64,000 nucleotides of DNA from Ampelocalamus luodianensis (Eukaryota; Streptophyta; Magnoliopsida; Poales; Poaceae), in NCBI GenBank assembly GCA_036346255.1, contig JAYEVH010000572.1, forward strand, positions 358,415-422,414, given 5' to 3'. Below, piece by piece: positions 24,401 through 33,265 of the stretch (positions within the stretch are counted from its first letter, which is position 1; every line of letters starts with the position of its first letter). The position numbers and the translations under genes were made by a program. The notes under the pieces were generated by a model. The model had not been told where the DNA came from. It worked only from the letters and a program-made list of their open reading frames with translations, and did not search any database.

Positions 24401-26629
24401 TGGTGGTTTTGCTGACATGGCATCTGTTTTACAACATGAACATCCACATCACCGGGGTTTATTTTATTTTTCCTTTTTATTTTGAAGACAATTTCCCCAC
24501 TAGTGGGCGTCACGTGTCATAGGAATATAGAGAGAGAGAAGTGGGCCGTCTTCTTCCTTGCATGCCTGTAACAGAAGACAGAAGGGAAGCAACCTGGGGT
24601 TCTCAGGCTAGGCAAGCACACGGCTAAGGGGAGGTGATAAGGCTCCGCGAATGGGTAGGCCGGTGGTGCTGACGGTCCAGGGAGGGAAGGACTGGAGAAG
24701 CGCTGGTGGTGTCATGCGGTGACGGTTGCGATGAGGAAAAGGTGGCACCGGCGTTTGAGTGGATGAGGGATTGGACCAAGCGCGTCGAAATAAAGAAGAC
24801 AATGAGGAGATGCTAATGTGCGAAGAAATTGGACCTAAGCTCACTGGAGGCAATGAATGAAGACGGGGAAAATGACCAGATGCGAACAACAAAAACAGTT
24901 AATTCTCCGCGTTGCGAGAAGAAAAACCGAATTAATTTGGGGAATGGCTTCAAGTATGTGTGGAACGCAATGTGACATTAACAAACGTCGATAAAGATCA
25001 CTGGATTGGGAGATTGACGTGATAGTGTCGTGGTTTGTCCGCCGGAGTTAGAGAAGACAATCTCTGTTTGGGCCGCACGCGACGAGTGAAGCTCCAGTGG
25101 TGCGCGGCAAGCGGAAAACAGACAGTGTGGCGAGTCCGGCTTAGGAACGGTAAGGCATGTGCTACCGACTTTCTTCCACCTCGCTGATCACCATTGCCAC
25201 CATGGTCCCGTCCCCCATCTTCAGCACCGCTGCCCACATCGACGTAGGAGAGAGTGGGAGCAGAGAGATACGGGGAGGGGAGAGAGACAAGGAGGAAGAG
25301 GAAGCACTGAGTGAGAGAGAAGAGAAAGGGGGAGTCCGACAGCGGGGCAGCTGACTGGCGTTGGTGCTCTCGACACAGGGGAAGGGAGTGTGTGTGTGGA
25401 CAGGAAGAGTGTGTGTATTGTGGCAAAAATCTGTTGACGTGGCTGCCAACACGGCAAAACTTCCTCATCAGCGAAACCACCCTGTCAAACCACCTCAAGT
25501 GTATTTAAACCGGTTTTGAAATATTAGGGGGTTAAAAAACCGGTTTCGTAGTTCAGGGGTTTAGTAGACTTTTTGATAAGTTTGAGGGAGTAAAATGGAC
25601 TTATTCCTATAAACAAATCAGTGTTAATGTGACACAATCACCATAACCCTGACGGGAAATATATTGAACTGAACAAAATCTGAAATTATGAATCCATGTT
25701 AACATGCATCAATTAACAATAATAGTATCCCAGCATTTTTCCCATTTCAGGGAAAAAATATCTTTAATCATTCAATATTTCAACAGTCTATCCTGGTCAA
25801 GTTTTTTTTGTCCCTTACAGTCCTTCATTGCTAGCGATCACGTAACTACATCACTTCCAATGCCACACAAGCATCCATATGAATTAAATAAAATCACAAC
25901 AGGCCGTCTTATCCTAGAACATACTAAATTTAATACATTGTTAGAGCCCATCACACAACCACATGTCAACTTCTCTAACCCAACCAACACCAGTGGTAAA
26001 GCACACTGGCACGTATCAACAAGCACATAGCCTTAGTAACCTCAATTCAATGCAGTGCCGGTTGAATAAGGGCCAAACAAATTTCAAAATTAGGAAATCG
26101 ATCTGCATTTAAAACTACCATCTCGAGCTCTAGACCCACAAGAGAACCTTCACAGAGGCCCCCAACAAATCAAGCGAAAACAGTATCAAATCAAAGCACT
26201 GAAATCACCAGCAGTCCAAATCATCTGCCTCAGTCAGCTCATGCTAATTCATGAATCTGTAACCCAGAAAGTAGAAATTTATCTTAATGTTTCCACTCAA
26301 CCGACGCGAAATACTTCATCGTTGGCAACATCCCATTCCCACCGCCCAGAGCGGCGAAACCAGCTAATCCCACCTCCCCTACCAAATCAAGCTAAAACCA
26401 GACGCCACAAGCACAACCAAATCCAACGTCCAGAGCGAGACGAGCACCTGCACGCTGTCCGCGAGCTGGTCGAGGCGGTCGGCGACGGGCATCGCGCCGG
26501 CGGCGCGGGCGGCCCTCGGGGGCGGAGCACCATCGCGGTCGGTGGCGCCCGCGGCATGGCGGTCGGCGGCGGCTGCGGCGGCTCGAACCCGGGGACGTCC
26601 CAGGCCCAGCGGCCGCGCGTGTCCGCCAT
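4163..26629 (-). CDS. KAC1: KAC-type kinesin (KIN-14 family, chloroplast movement), 23 coding exons, four frameshifts
   Basis: Kinesin-like protein related to Arabidopsis KAC1/KAC2, which act in actin-based chloroplast positioning. Coding exons on the minus strand, 5' to 3': 26629-26448, 24171-24048, 23207-23127, 23034-22864, 22712-22606, 18365-18234, 18080-17902, 17507-17347, 17146-17055, 13927-13776, 13699-13526, 12859-12713, 11335-11150, 10277-10206, 9442-9387, 9294-9079, 7284-7093, 6972-6754, 6398-6049, 5970-5872, 5509-5369, 5269-5111, 4603-4163. All junctions read GT-AG and phases agree. The start MADTRGRWAWDVPGFE matches the family N terminus; the protein ends GGVFKDVRS. The sum is 3833 nt; adding one base in each of four exons gives 1278 residues, the usual family length. 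Expression of a full product requires these gaps to be assembly errors. Coordinates may be off by one or two bases. Confidence 0.93.
6333..6336 (-). other. Frameshift site in KAC exon 19 (run of four A on + strand)
   Basis: The frame EEAKAF switches to the frame of GNKALAALFVHTPAGELQ at this run. Exon 19 is 350 nt; one more base makes 351, which restores the phase of both splice junctions. A five-base run is therefore expected. Confidence 0.85.
8130..8961. mobile_element. Non-autonomous hAT element in a KAC intron, TSD GTGACCAT
   Basis: Flanked by exact 8-bp duplications GTGACCAT at 8122-8129 and 8962-8969. Terminal inverted repeats start CATGGTTATCAAGTCG on the left and CAAGGTTATTAAGTCG when the right end is reversed, 14 of 16 matching. 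Both subterminal regions are packed with TCGACTAGTCG palindromes, the kind of array hAT transposases bind. The middle is GC-rich (8340-8680), then a GT-rich tract (8690-8850). A 194-codon frame at 8342-8926 and its reverse-strand counterparts are composition artefacts: they end in the GT tract and have no domain. It lies between KAC exons 16 and 17. Confidence 0.85.
9116..9124 (-). other. Frameshift site in KAC exon 16
   Basis: After MDFDPNQFE the genomic frame runs to a stop after four codons, whereas the next frame reads AAIADGANKLLML, the expected family sequence. One base is missing near the three-A run at 9118-9120. Adding it restores the exon phase. Confidence 0.85.
10206..13927 (-). 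CDS. KAC1: KAC kinesin motor end and central coiled coil (exons 10-14)
   Basis: Exon 10 finishes the motor core with SSSKTLLIMHISPSASNLSR and ends ARNAELSLGNRDTIKKWRDV. Exons 11-14 give heptad-rich coiled coil (for example EKEQNNQLRDQVSRLLEVEQ and SSVTKRLEEELAKRDALIE), consistent with dimerisation between motor and C-terminal domains. Exon lengths are 152, 174, 147, 186 and 72 nt and all stay in frame. Exon 13 begins AKLKSIESQLNEALN, upstream of its first ATG. Introns here hold a possible LTR fragment and Stowaway MITEs. Confidence 0.9.
10700..10750. repeat. TA/TG simple repeat in KAC intron
   Basis: Imperfect alternating purine-pyrimidine tract passing from TATATG to GTGTGTGTGCACACGCGTG and then GGGTGTGTG. 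No other feature is visible nearby. Confidence 0.8.
11706..12110 (+). mobile_element. Possible LTR fragment in KAC intron
   Basis: An AT-rich stretch with a TATAAAGGCAGCC box near 11947 is followed by a leader-like segment and then a GC-rich block, the usual layout of U3-R-U5 in a plant LTR. I could not find a second copy, TG/CA ends or a TSD. It may instead be another kind of insertion. Confidence 0.3.
13217..13462. mobile_element. Stowaway-like MITE in KAC intron
   Basis: The left end TCCCTTTGTTTCTAAATAGA mirrors the right end, which reversed reads CAGTTTCCGAATAGATGTCG. Both recall the Stowaway CTCCCTCCGTTTC terminus. A TA dinucleotide flanks each side (13215-13216 and 13463-13464). The termini are diverged, so the element is old. 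Confidence 0.5.
13993..14241. mobile_element. Stowaway MITE (Tc1/mariner type), 249 bp, TA target
   Basis: The left end CTACCTCCATTTCATAATAT and the right end (reversed CTGCATCCGTTTCATAATAT) form inverted repeats of about 25 bp. TA flanks both sides. The internal part is AT-rich and non-coding. It sits in the KAC intron between exons 9 and 10, a few dozen bases upstream of exon 10. Confidence 0.8.
14356..14570. mobile_element. Stowaway-like MITE, right end interrupted by copia element
   Basis: The left end CTCCCTCCGTCACGCAATAT has its partner at 14547-14566 (CTTATATTGTGGGG), after which the 14571 copia LTR begins. The remaining terminal bases are not found cleanly on the far side of the copia element. 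Confidence 0.45.
14571..16517 (-). mobile_element. Decayed Ty1/copia element with 152-bp LTRs in KAC intron
   Basis: LTR copies at 14571-14722 and 16366-16517 both start TGTTAGTTTTGGAGAG. Next to the right copy, 16353-16365 reversed reads CATGGTATCAAAAC, a primer-binding site like the initiator-tRNA-Met type (TGGTATCAGAGC). The element therefore runs on the minus strand, with the 5' LTR on the right. The interior is only about 1.6 kb, so most of the polyprotein is gone. The flanking bases (GGGGT and GGACG) are not a convincing duplication. Confidence 0.8.
14808..15562 (-). pseudogene. Copia reverse transcriptase end and RNase H remnant
   Basis: Two minus-strand frames keep recognisable copia pol sequence. 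15562-15296 has RLSPIDDVPLTDTSRYRQLV followed by a LIYLT-like part, the junction of reverse transcriptase and RNase H. 15170-14808 has FYDNTSAIQNASDSVKHELT then KHIGVD, the copia RNase H core. Frameshifts and stops separate them. The upstream gag, protease and integrase are absent or unrecognisable. Confidence 0.75.
17055..26629 (-). CDS. KAC1: KAC kinesin N terminus and motor domain (exons 1-9)
   Basis: Order of motor elements: the neck-like coiled segment (LAREDCLELRQEASDLLEYS), the opening NVKVFCRSRPPFEDEGPS (exon 4), the P-loop in FAYGQSRSGKTHTL with GxxxxGKT intact (exon 5), switch I region (exon 7) and switch II VDLPASE (exon 8), then ILADSLG (exon 9). In ordinary kinesins switch I is NxxSSRSH and switch II is DLAGSE. 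Here switch I reads NRSVNSLKAMVSHL, and the switch II glycine is replaced by alanine, preceded by proline. This suggests weak or absent ATP-driven motility, in line with KACs being atypical motors. Exons 1 and 8 each lack one base. Confidence 0.88.
17371..17374 (-). other. Frameshift site in KAC exon 8 (run of four A on + strand)
   Basis: KDNVTDF is followed in the next frame by LHVSKSLSA, the family sequence. The exon is 161 nt and needs one more base for its phase to meet exon 9 (LGDALASLS). Confidence 0.85.
18993..19635. repeat. Inverted-repeat insertion with ACACG-rich ends, inside copia element
   Basis: The left end CAGTGTTACTTGAACACG and the reversed right end CAGTGTTATCAGGACACG share CAGTGTTA and are followed by many ACACG/CGTGT motifs. 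This suggests a hAT-like non-autonomous element. The 8-bp flanks (TCGCGAGG and AAGAAAGG) do not match, so the class is not proven. Confidence 0.35.
20361..21652 (-). pseudogene. Copia gag, protease and pre-integrase remnant
   Basis: Frame 21652-21335 resembles copia gag (LIGHNYRDWASIRMLL...WEYLQQQR). Frame 20905-20720 carries the protease site as DLGASFHMT, with the usual aspartate-serine-glycine changed to DLG. Frame 20723-20361 has NLISVGQLIDM and the zinc-binding WHHHLGHL...CTDCKLGK of the gag-pre-integrase domain. The frames are separated by shifts and stops, so no active protein can be made. Integrase-like text continues left to about 19930. Confidence 0.75.
24277..25607. mobile_element. 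Mutator-like element (MULE) in KAC intron 1, TSD TATAAACAA
   Basis: Exact 9-bp duplications TATAAACAA lie at 24268-24276 and 25608-25616. The terminal inverted repeats are about 150 bp or more: the left starts GGAACAAGTCCATTTTACTC and the right, reversed, GGAATAAGTCCATTTTACTC. Both continue through ACCCCTGAACTAC and AAACCGGTTTAAATAC. A 9-bp TSD with long TIRs defines a MULE. The middle (24480-25440) has no transposase; I cannot tell whether it is a captured gene fragment. Open frames inside (24608-24892, 24998-25498) have no domain. Confidence 0.92.
26510..26560 (-). other. Frameshift zone in KAC exon 1
   Basis: The start MADTRGRWAWDVPGFE and the exon end MPVADRLDQLADSVQ lie in different frames. 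The exon is 182 nt; one more base gives 183, which fits the phase-0 junction with exon 2. The exact site cannot be placed; a run of five G at 26518-26522 is a candidate. A later start at the M of MPVADRL would avoid the shift but lose the conserved N terminus. Confidence 0.75.
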
Positions 26630-28533
26630 TGGCGCCGCCGCGATCGGAAACCCTAGATCGCGAGGGGGAGGGGGGCGGCGGCGGTCGGGGGTCGGGGGTT
26701 TTGGGGGAGGCGGAGGCGGAGGCGAGGAGGTGGTGGTGGTGGTGGACGGAGAAGGCACCTCTATTTCTCTCTAATCTATCGCTTCGCGAGACGCGAGAGG
26801 TGGGGAGAGGACGGGCCAGAAATTTTTCCGCTTTCGCATTTCGTTTTGGTCCTGTTGTTCGGGGCCGCCTGGGGGAGCTTTTTGGCATCGGTTTTTGTTC
26901 CTGGCTGTGGTTTGAAATCACTGGGACCCAGGTGGGGCAACGGAGTAATTGCTGCGTGTACCTGATGAAAAACGGAAGGCTATTATGGTAGACGGTGACT
27001 AAACGCATGAAGGCGTTATGAGACCTTGATAAAGAAAAGGCAACTAGATGACACATGCAAACTTGCCATCCAAGCGGGTGCGCCTAACAATTTCGAAGAT
27101 CGCACCAGTGGGTGCGGGCCGTGCGGCTCCTTTCCTGTGCAGGTTACGGAGCGCGTGTAATGTTAAATAATTGTCCTTTTCGTTTCGGGTCCCCCGTCCT
27201 TGCTCGCGCACATTCGTTTCCTTGCGCATCGGTTCAATTTTTTGTGCTTTCCCTCCGAGGCATATTCAAGCGGCCGCCTCGCCAAGGCACCACAAAACCA
27301 CAAATGGATTGGAGAAGAGAGACCATCAAAGATATGTGGGCCCGGTTAACGTTACTTCTTTCGGTAAATTTTGGAGTGGTTTTCGCTAGAGTGGTTCCAT
27401 TTTAGCTCTGATTTTTGCATGTAAGTCCTAGTACTCCTACCTCGTTTAATTTCTTCAGTTAGGTCGATGGATTCCAAATATAAGTTATTTAGCCTTATTA
27501 TTTCTCTACATGTATATCATTCTACAACTTGGAGATACATGTGTATAGTTTCTTCCTATTAGCCCCTTGTTAAATGTTAAATGAATGCACATGTTCTCAT
27601 GAGTCATAAGTAAATGAGGTAGACCTCTCTCTCCTTCTCAATATTTAAGAGTGGACGGTGATCCATTAAATTACAGGAATAAACGAAGGGCACTAAGGTT
27701 GTTTTTCTTACTCAATTCATGTGGCTAAAGCTAAAAGATTTATATTTGGAATCACAGGGAGTACATTCCATTCTCCAGTAAGACCACTTAAATTGTTAAG
27801 AGCTTAGACAACAAAATTTTCAACAACAGACATTGTGTTATTTCCATCCTTATCTCAGAAAGAAAAAGGGAAAATAAAATGACTCCATGCATCAATCTTC
27901 CCTGCGTAGTTAGTCGTGCTACTGATGTTGTAATGTGATTTCCACTCTTAAGAGAGCATTGAAGCACCACTAAGTTGGTAATGTTGCATGGAAACAACCA
28001 GTTTCTACTCTAGACGGAAGAAGAACAAGAACAACAACAACAACGGAATGAAGCACCTAGCTAACTGGTAAGTGGTCAGTTGCTTGTTCAAGTTCAAGCA
28101 TATTTGTTAAGCATAGCTTTCATGAGAGCCACTAAAACAGTACCTTTTTCTATGCTCAATTTTTTATTTTGCCTCGAAAATGTGAAGTTCTTGCAAATAT
28201 TGAGGGTCTTCTTCACAAGTTTTTCTCCCAAATAAGTTGCATGTAAAATAAATAAAGAAGAAGAATATTACCAAAGTATAGAAAAGGTTCATGATAAATT
28301 AAATACTTATACCTTAATTCAATGAAGTCCCAAAAGCATTGATAAAGGCATGTCGCATAGGTCTTCAGAAAATTATGGAGCAGTACTACTGGTTCATTCT
28401 TCTTCATTTTAACAGCTTTAATCCTTAACGCAAGCAAAATCTAAATCACAACAACTGTACATTGATTTGGTTTTGACTTGGTTTAGCCTGATATGTAATC
28501 GTCGTGTGACATTACTAGCTGCAACTGAGTTCA
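26630..28533. other. KAC 5' leader and upstream region, no other gene seen
   Basis: 26630-26830 on the minus strand is GC- and CT-rich, with CCACCACC repeats and a pyrimidine stretch, as expected for a grass 5' leader; transcription probably starts near 26760-26830. I see no confident TATA box. The rest to 28533 turns AT-rich and holds no recognisable gene or intact repeat apart from an AAC-rich patch near 28025-28050. Confidence 0.45.
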
Positions 28534-31500
28534 TGTAATATTCCAAATTTGGAGTTCTTTTGAAGCCTTTAAAAATAAGAATGGTCATTTGATTTTTCTT
28601 GTTTAAGTGCAAGCTTAATTTAAATTTTCAGACATTAAAACCATTTAATGTGAATAATCTAAATTTCAATTAAATTCAAAACTATTTTATTTGGGTTTTT
28701 TGAGTCCTATAGTATTTTTTTGAATTTTCTAGGAATTTTTGGAGTTTACTTGCTATTTATTTGAGCTTGATTTTATTTAATCCTTTTATAAAATTCAAAA
28801 GCCTTTTCAATTTCTGGAAAATCCCTTGGGCTCAATCTTTTCTCCCAGCCCAATCTTTCCCGCGTCGTCGGCCTGTTTTCAGCCAAGCCCATCTCACTCA
28901 CCCGCGCGCAGCCTAGCCTGCCTCGCTGCCACTACCACGCGTCGCGTCCATGTCGCTCCTGTGCTCATTGGCGCTGGCATGTGGGGACCCGCTTGTTAGT
29001 CGAGTCCGCTCCGGTGTCGATTTCGTCTTCGCTTCAATACGACTCTGCCGTGCGTACGCTTTCAATCACCTCGCCGCCTCCTTTAAAGCCTCAACGCCTC
29101 TCTGCCATCCCCGAGTTGTGCCGCCTGAAGCCCTAGCGCCGCCTTAGAGTCGCCAACGGTCGTGTTTAATGGGCCAAGACGAGGCACGACATCGTTGGTT
29201 CGGACATGGGCGCGCACGCGACGACATCGTTCACGGCCGGGGTCAAGACGCAAGACAATGCTCTGCCGTGCTCGGGCCGACACCAAACGACGACAAGCCA
29301 AGACACGACGGCACTACCTGTTAGACACGATTAATCGTTTGAATATACATATATCATTTTATTTTTATTTATTAATATTTATATGATTTTCTTTCCATGT
29401 TTAATACTCATATGGTTTTATTTTGTAGTTTTTAAATTTTATATAGTTCATTTTATAAGTATATATAAATTTATTTTGGTTTTTTAACTATATATATATT
29501 ATAGGATTGTTTTTCAATTTTTCATATCTTATGAGCTAAATGACAAATGTTTTAACGAGCTAGCTATTTGAATATTAATAAAATTCTATTACATTTTCAA
29601 TATGGTTGTCTCATTGTTTTTTAATTTTCATGTCAATTTCAATTCTACATCTTTTCTAATTTTTTGAAATTTTTGGAATTTTTTTAATTTTCTTCACTGT
29701 CGCCAAACGGGTTACATTTGGCCCGATGGGCTAAACGGCGCGGTTACCGACACGCACGAAAGGGCGATGGATCGTGCTCTGGTCGCCACCGCGGTCTCGC
29801 GTGGTCGACACGCGACGCACGAACGAAGCGAGTCGCCGAATGGACCGGTCGAACGGGCGTCGCCGTACGTCGCCGCCCATTTGGCCACCGCCGCCCTCAA
29901 GCATTTGCAATCGGCCGACGGAGCTCAAGTCGTCGCCGCCGCCATCGCCGATTTCCGCCATTGGTGATACCCGCCCGCCGCCGCCACCTGCTGGGATCAC
30001 ATCGCCCGATCTACATCACCTCCCCTTCGCTTGGTTGGAGCGAGCCGAGCCTCGCCGCCGAAGACCGGCTCGCCATCACCATCATCTCTTTTGTCTCCAC
30101 CCACGCCGCTCGTCACCGATCTCTCCGTTGGTGCATCTCCTTGTCGCCTCTCGTGCGTGTCATCTTGGCGTGCCTCGCCTTCCTCTCCCGATCCCCGCTT
30201 CCGCCGCTCTCCATCCATGTAGTGCGCCGCCACCACCATCCTTCGCCTCCAACTCCTACCGTTGTCGCCTGTTGCTCCAATCGCCTCCGATCTCCCGAGC
30301 CGCTCTTCATGTTCCTTGTGCCATCGCCGAGCCGGTGCTTCTCCGGACGCCGCCGTGTCACCATCGCCGCCGTGAGTGTGGCCTCCTTCTCCATTGCCGC
30401 CTGAGGTTCGCCGTGGCCCCAACATCCCATTTTTCCCATTATCGACAATCCTCACCGCTGCTCACCACCCGCCTCTTCCTCTGCTTCTCCCTCTCGCTCA
30501 ATCTCCTCTCTCTCTCTATGTCACATGGGTCCCACATGTTAGCTCCTCTGTCTCTTTCTTTCTCTATGTCACTCGGTCCCACAAGTTAGCCACCCTTGTT
30601 TCTCTTTTCACACTTACAAGTGGACCCCACTTGTCGATTCTTTTTCTTTTTTTTCTACCAAGGAATATTTCGGAATATTCTTTTCTCCCTCTCTTTTTTC
30701 CTTTCCGACAAATCTTTCGAGAGTTTGTTCTCCTTCGTACGTACTCCGATTCAGTCCGTTTAAGTTACTAAATTCCTCTAAAATTGAGCTCTTTCTTTTA
30801 GAGTTGGTTTTGTTGATTTTGGATTTTATCTGCTTTTCTTTTGGATTTATTTATGTTTCGTTTGTTGTTTTTTCTCTTGTTTACACGATCTGTTTCAAGG
30901 AGCAGGAGTAGGAGCATGAGCAAGTTTTGAAGATCAAAAATATGGTAACTGAGTAAGGACAAGGCAAGTCATAATTTATTAATCATATTGAACATATGCT
31001 TTTAAAAATATCTTGTTTTATATTAAATTGCATGCTACTTTTATATCAACTGCTTTTCGGAGTAGTTAATCACCTATTTTTTATTATACCTCCAATGATT
31101 ATTTGAATACCATGAATCATTTGTCACTATAGGATAGTCATTATTAGTTAGAAATATTTGTATCACCAACATGGGTATCGTAGAGATGCTTAGTCATGCT
31201 TAGTTGTACGATGAGTTCATATTACTTGATCAATAATGATAATTTGACTTAATGATATATGAAGTCGTGACGAGTAACCATTGTTGTTAAAATTTATTAT
31301 GTCATGGCAAGGGATGTCATTGGCCTTGGTTGAACAAAGATAATTTTCTCTCAAAGTAGTGATCAGACAAGAAAGGAGTGCATGTAGCACATTATTGGGA
31401 TGAGGTACACTCACCTAAGTAAATGCCAATGATTTAATCATGTGTGCCATTGAGTGAACCATATCGCACAACCACATGTCCAAGATGGATGGATCTAACT

Positions 31501-32503
31501 AACTAATTAGCAATGTCTCAATTTCGGTTCGCTTTGATGGTGTGAGATATGGGATGGACGTATGCTCACAATAAGCAAGAGGGGAACCCTGTGGTCGAGA
31601 ATACACTCAATGTTGAAACCTTAGCGACGTAACTCGCTTAAGAAAGAGATTTGTAAAGGCCTTGTGACAATCACTTAGTCGCACGCATTTAAAGTGTGTG
31701 AACGAACATTATAAGTTGATTTATCTCTTGTGGATAAAATTGTACAATCTTTGCAGAGTTGAAACTATTTAAATAGTCATGTCCCTGCTATGGACAACGC
31801 ATGTGGATTTCACACGAAAGGTAGAGTTTTTATTAAAAAAAAATTGGTCGGAAGGTGAATGAGAAGTTCACTTGGTGAATATGATGTTTGCTTGGTGGAT
31901 GGGATATTTGCTTGGTGGTTTGGTTGGGAAGTGAATGAGAAGTTCAACGTTATTTCAAAGAAATCGTTTACTCTATTTATTTATTGTCTTTTCAATTACG
32001 CTTTATAACCTACTTATTGTATTTACTATCAATACCGCTCTCGTAAAAGAACCATATGACTATTTCTTTGATCAAGCCTTGCATGAGTATTAATTGTATA
32101 TCGTCCATACGATTTCTTGAGTACTTTATGTACTCACGACTTTAAACTTTGTTGCTCAATTGATGGAAGTCAAGTCGCCAAGAGTTCTCCGAAAAGGAGT
32201 TATTGGAAGGTTTCACGAATTAGGATGTGTTCTCCACTTGATTGCCCTGTGGACATGTTGAATGACCTCTCCAAGTTTCTTTTCACGCAAGACTTTATTT
32301 GTGTCTTAAGCCATGTGTGGTAAGTTATAAACATTGACCATAAGGTCTAGCTATTATTACTATTTGTTAATTTGCTACCTTTTTAGTTAAATCATTGAAT
32401 GGATGGTATTTCATCGATGTTTCACTGTGTGAACTAACTACTGATCATATGACTAGTTCAGAATACACAGAGGGTTTCATGTGTGTAAATACAGGAACCG
32501 ACA
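28534..32503 (+). mobile_element. Solo LTR, gypsy-type long-LTR family, TSD GTTCA/GTTCC
   Basis: Starts TGTAATATTCCAAATTTGG and ends AGGAACCGACA, with flanks GTTCA (28529-28533) and GTTCC (32504-32508) matching at four of five bases. No internal gag-pol domain and no second LTR are present, so it is a solo LTR of about 3.97 kb. It shares blocks, in opposite orientation, with 33719-37084 and 46564-49590, including a part near 31721-31800 that reversed reads CTCTGCAAAGATTGTAC. The family resembles rice elements with about 3-kb LTRs (RIRE3/RIRE8-like), from memory only. The long frames at 29718-30771 are GC-rich leader sequence without domains. Confidence 0.8.
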
Positions 32504-33265
32504 GTTCCATAAATGGCATGATAGCTAAACATTATTTACAGATCCATATAGTAGACCTGGGACTTGGATCGTGTTGGGTCGCAAGACGACACGATCTGGC
32601 TGGTGGATCGTGGATCAGGTCATGCCAACCTACCATGGTCAGCCTGCTATGCCTTGCTGACATGACCTGACTTGCCTCTGGCAAGCCCAAGCATGGCCCA
32701 TTGGCACTATGGCAGAGGAATGCAGGCGGGGGTAGGGAGCACAGTGTTACACTACTAAAAAAGGCTAATATTAGATGCCTCATCGTAGATGGTTGATCAA
32801 AACCATCTGTATTACATGCAATTACTGACGGTTTTGGTTTAGAGACCATCTGTGTTATTGGTCGCGCTAAAACCGCTGTGAGGAGACAATATCACAAACG
32901 GTTAATGATAAAATCGTCAGGAAGTATCACGCATGCTTGTTTGTTGAAACCGCTCGTGATATTTAGAACGCTTATTGTTAAGAACCGCTCGTGATACTTC
33001 ATAAATGGTTTTCATCATGAACCGCTGTGATAATTGTAGACTTCATAGATGGTTTTTAATTATAACCGCTCGTGATAATATCGCCACGCTCGTGAGTTTC
33101 TTTGTCGCCGATGCGTCTCTTCATCGCATCAATGTTGCTTCGACTCTCCGACGTCTCTTCGTCTCACGCTACGAATTTATTTCTTGTTTTATAAAAAGAT
33201 TATCCACCATTGAAGATGATCATCCCACATATAACTCTACAATATATACTTATAATTAAGTAGAA

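Noticed and set aside
29718..30771. Long overlapping open frames on both strands, up to 271 codons
   Set aside because: They lie wholly inside the solo LTR 28534-32503, are Pro/Ser/Arg-rich, have no domain and mirror each other; GC bias explains them.
32741..32760. CACAGTG-TTA-CACTA reading as two abutting CACTA ends
   Set aside because: The CAGTG to the left is not preceded by subterminal repeats, so it is probably chance.
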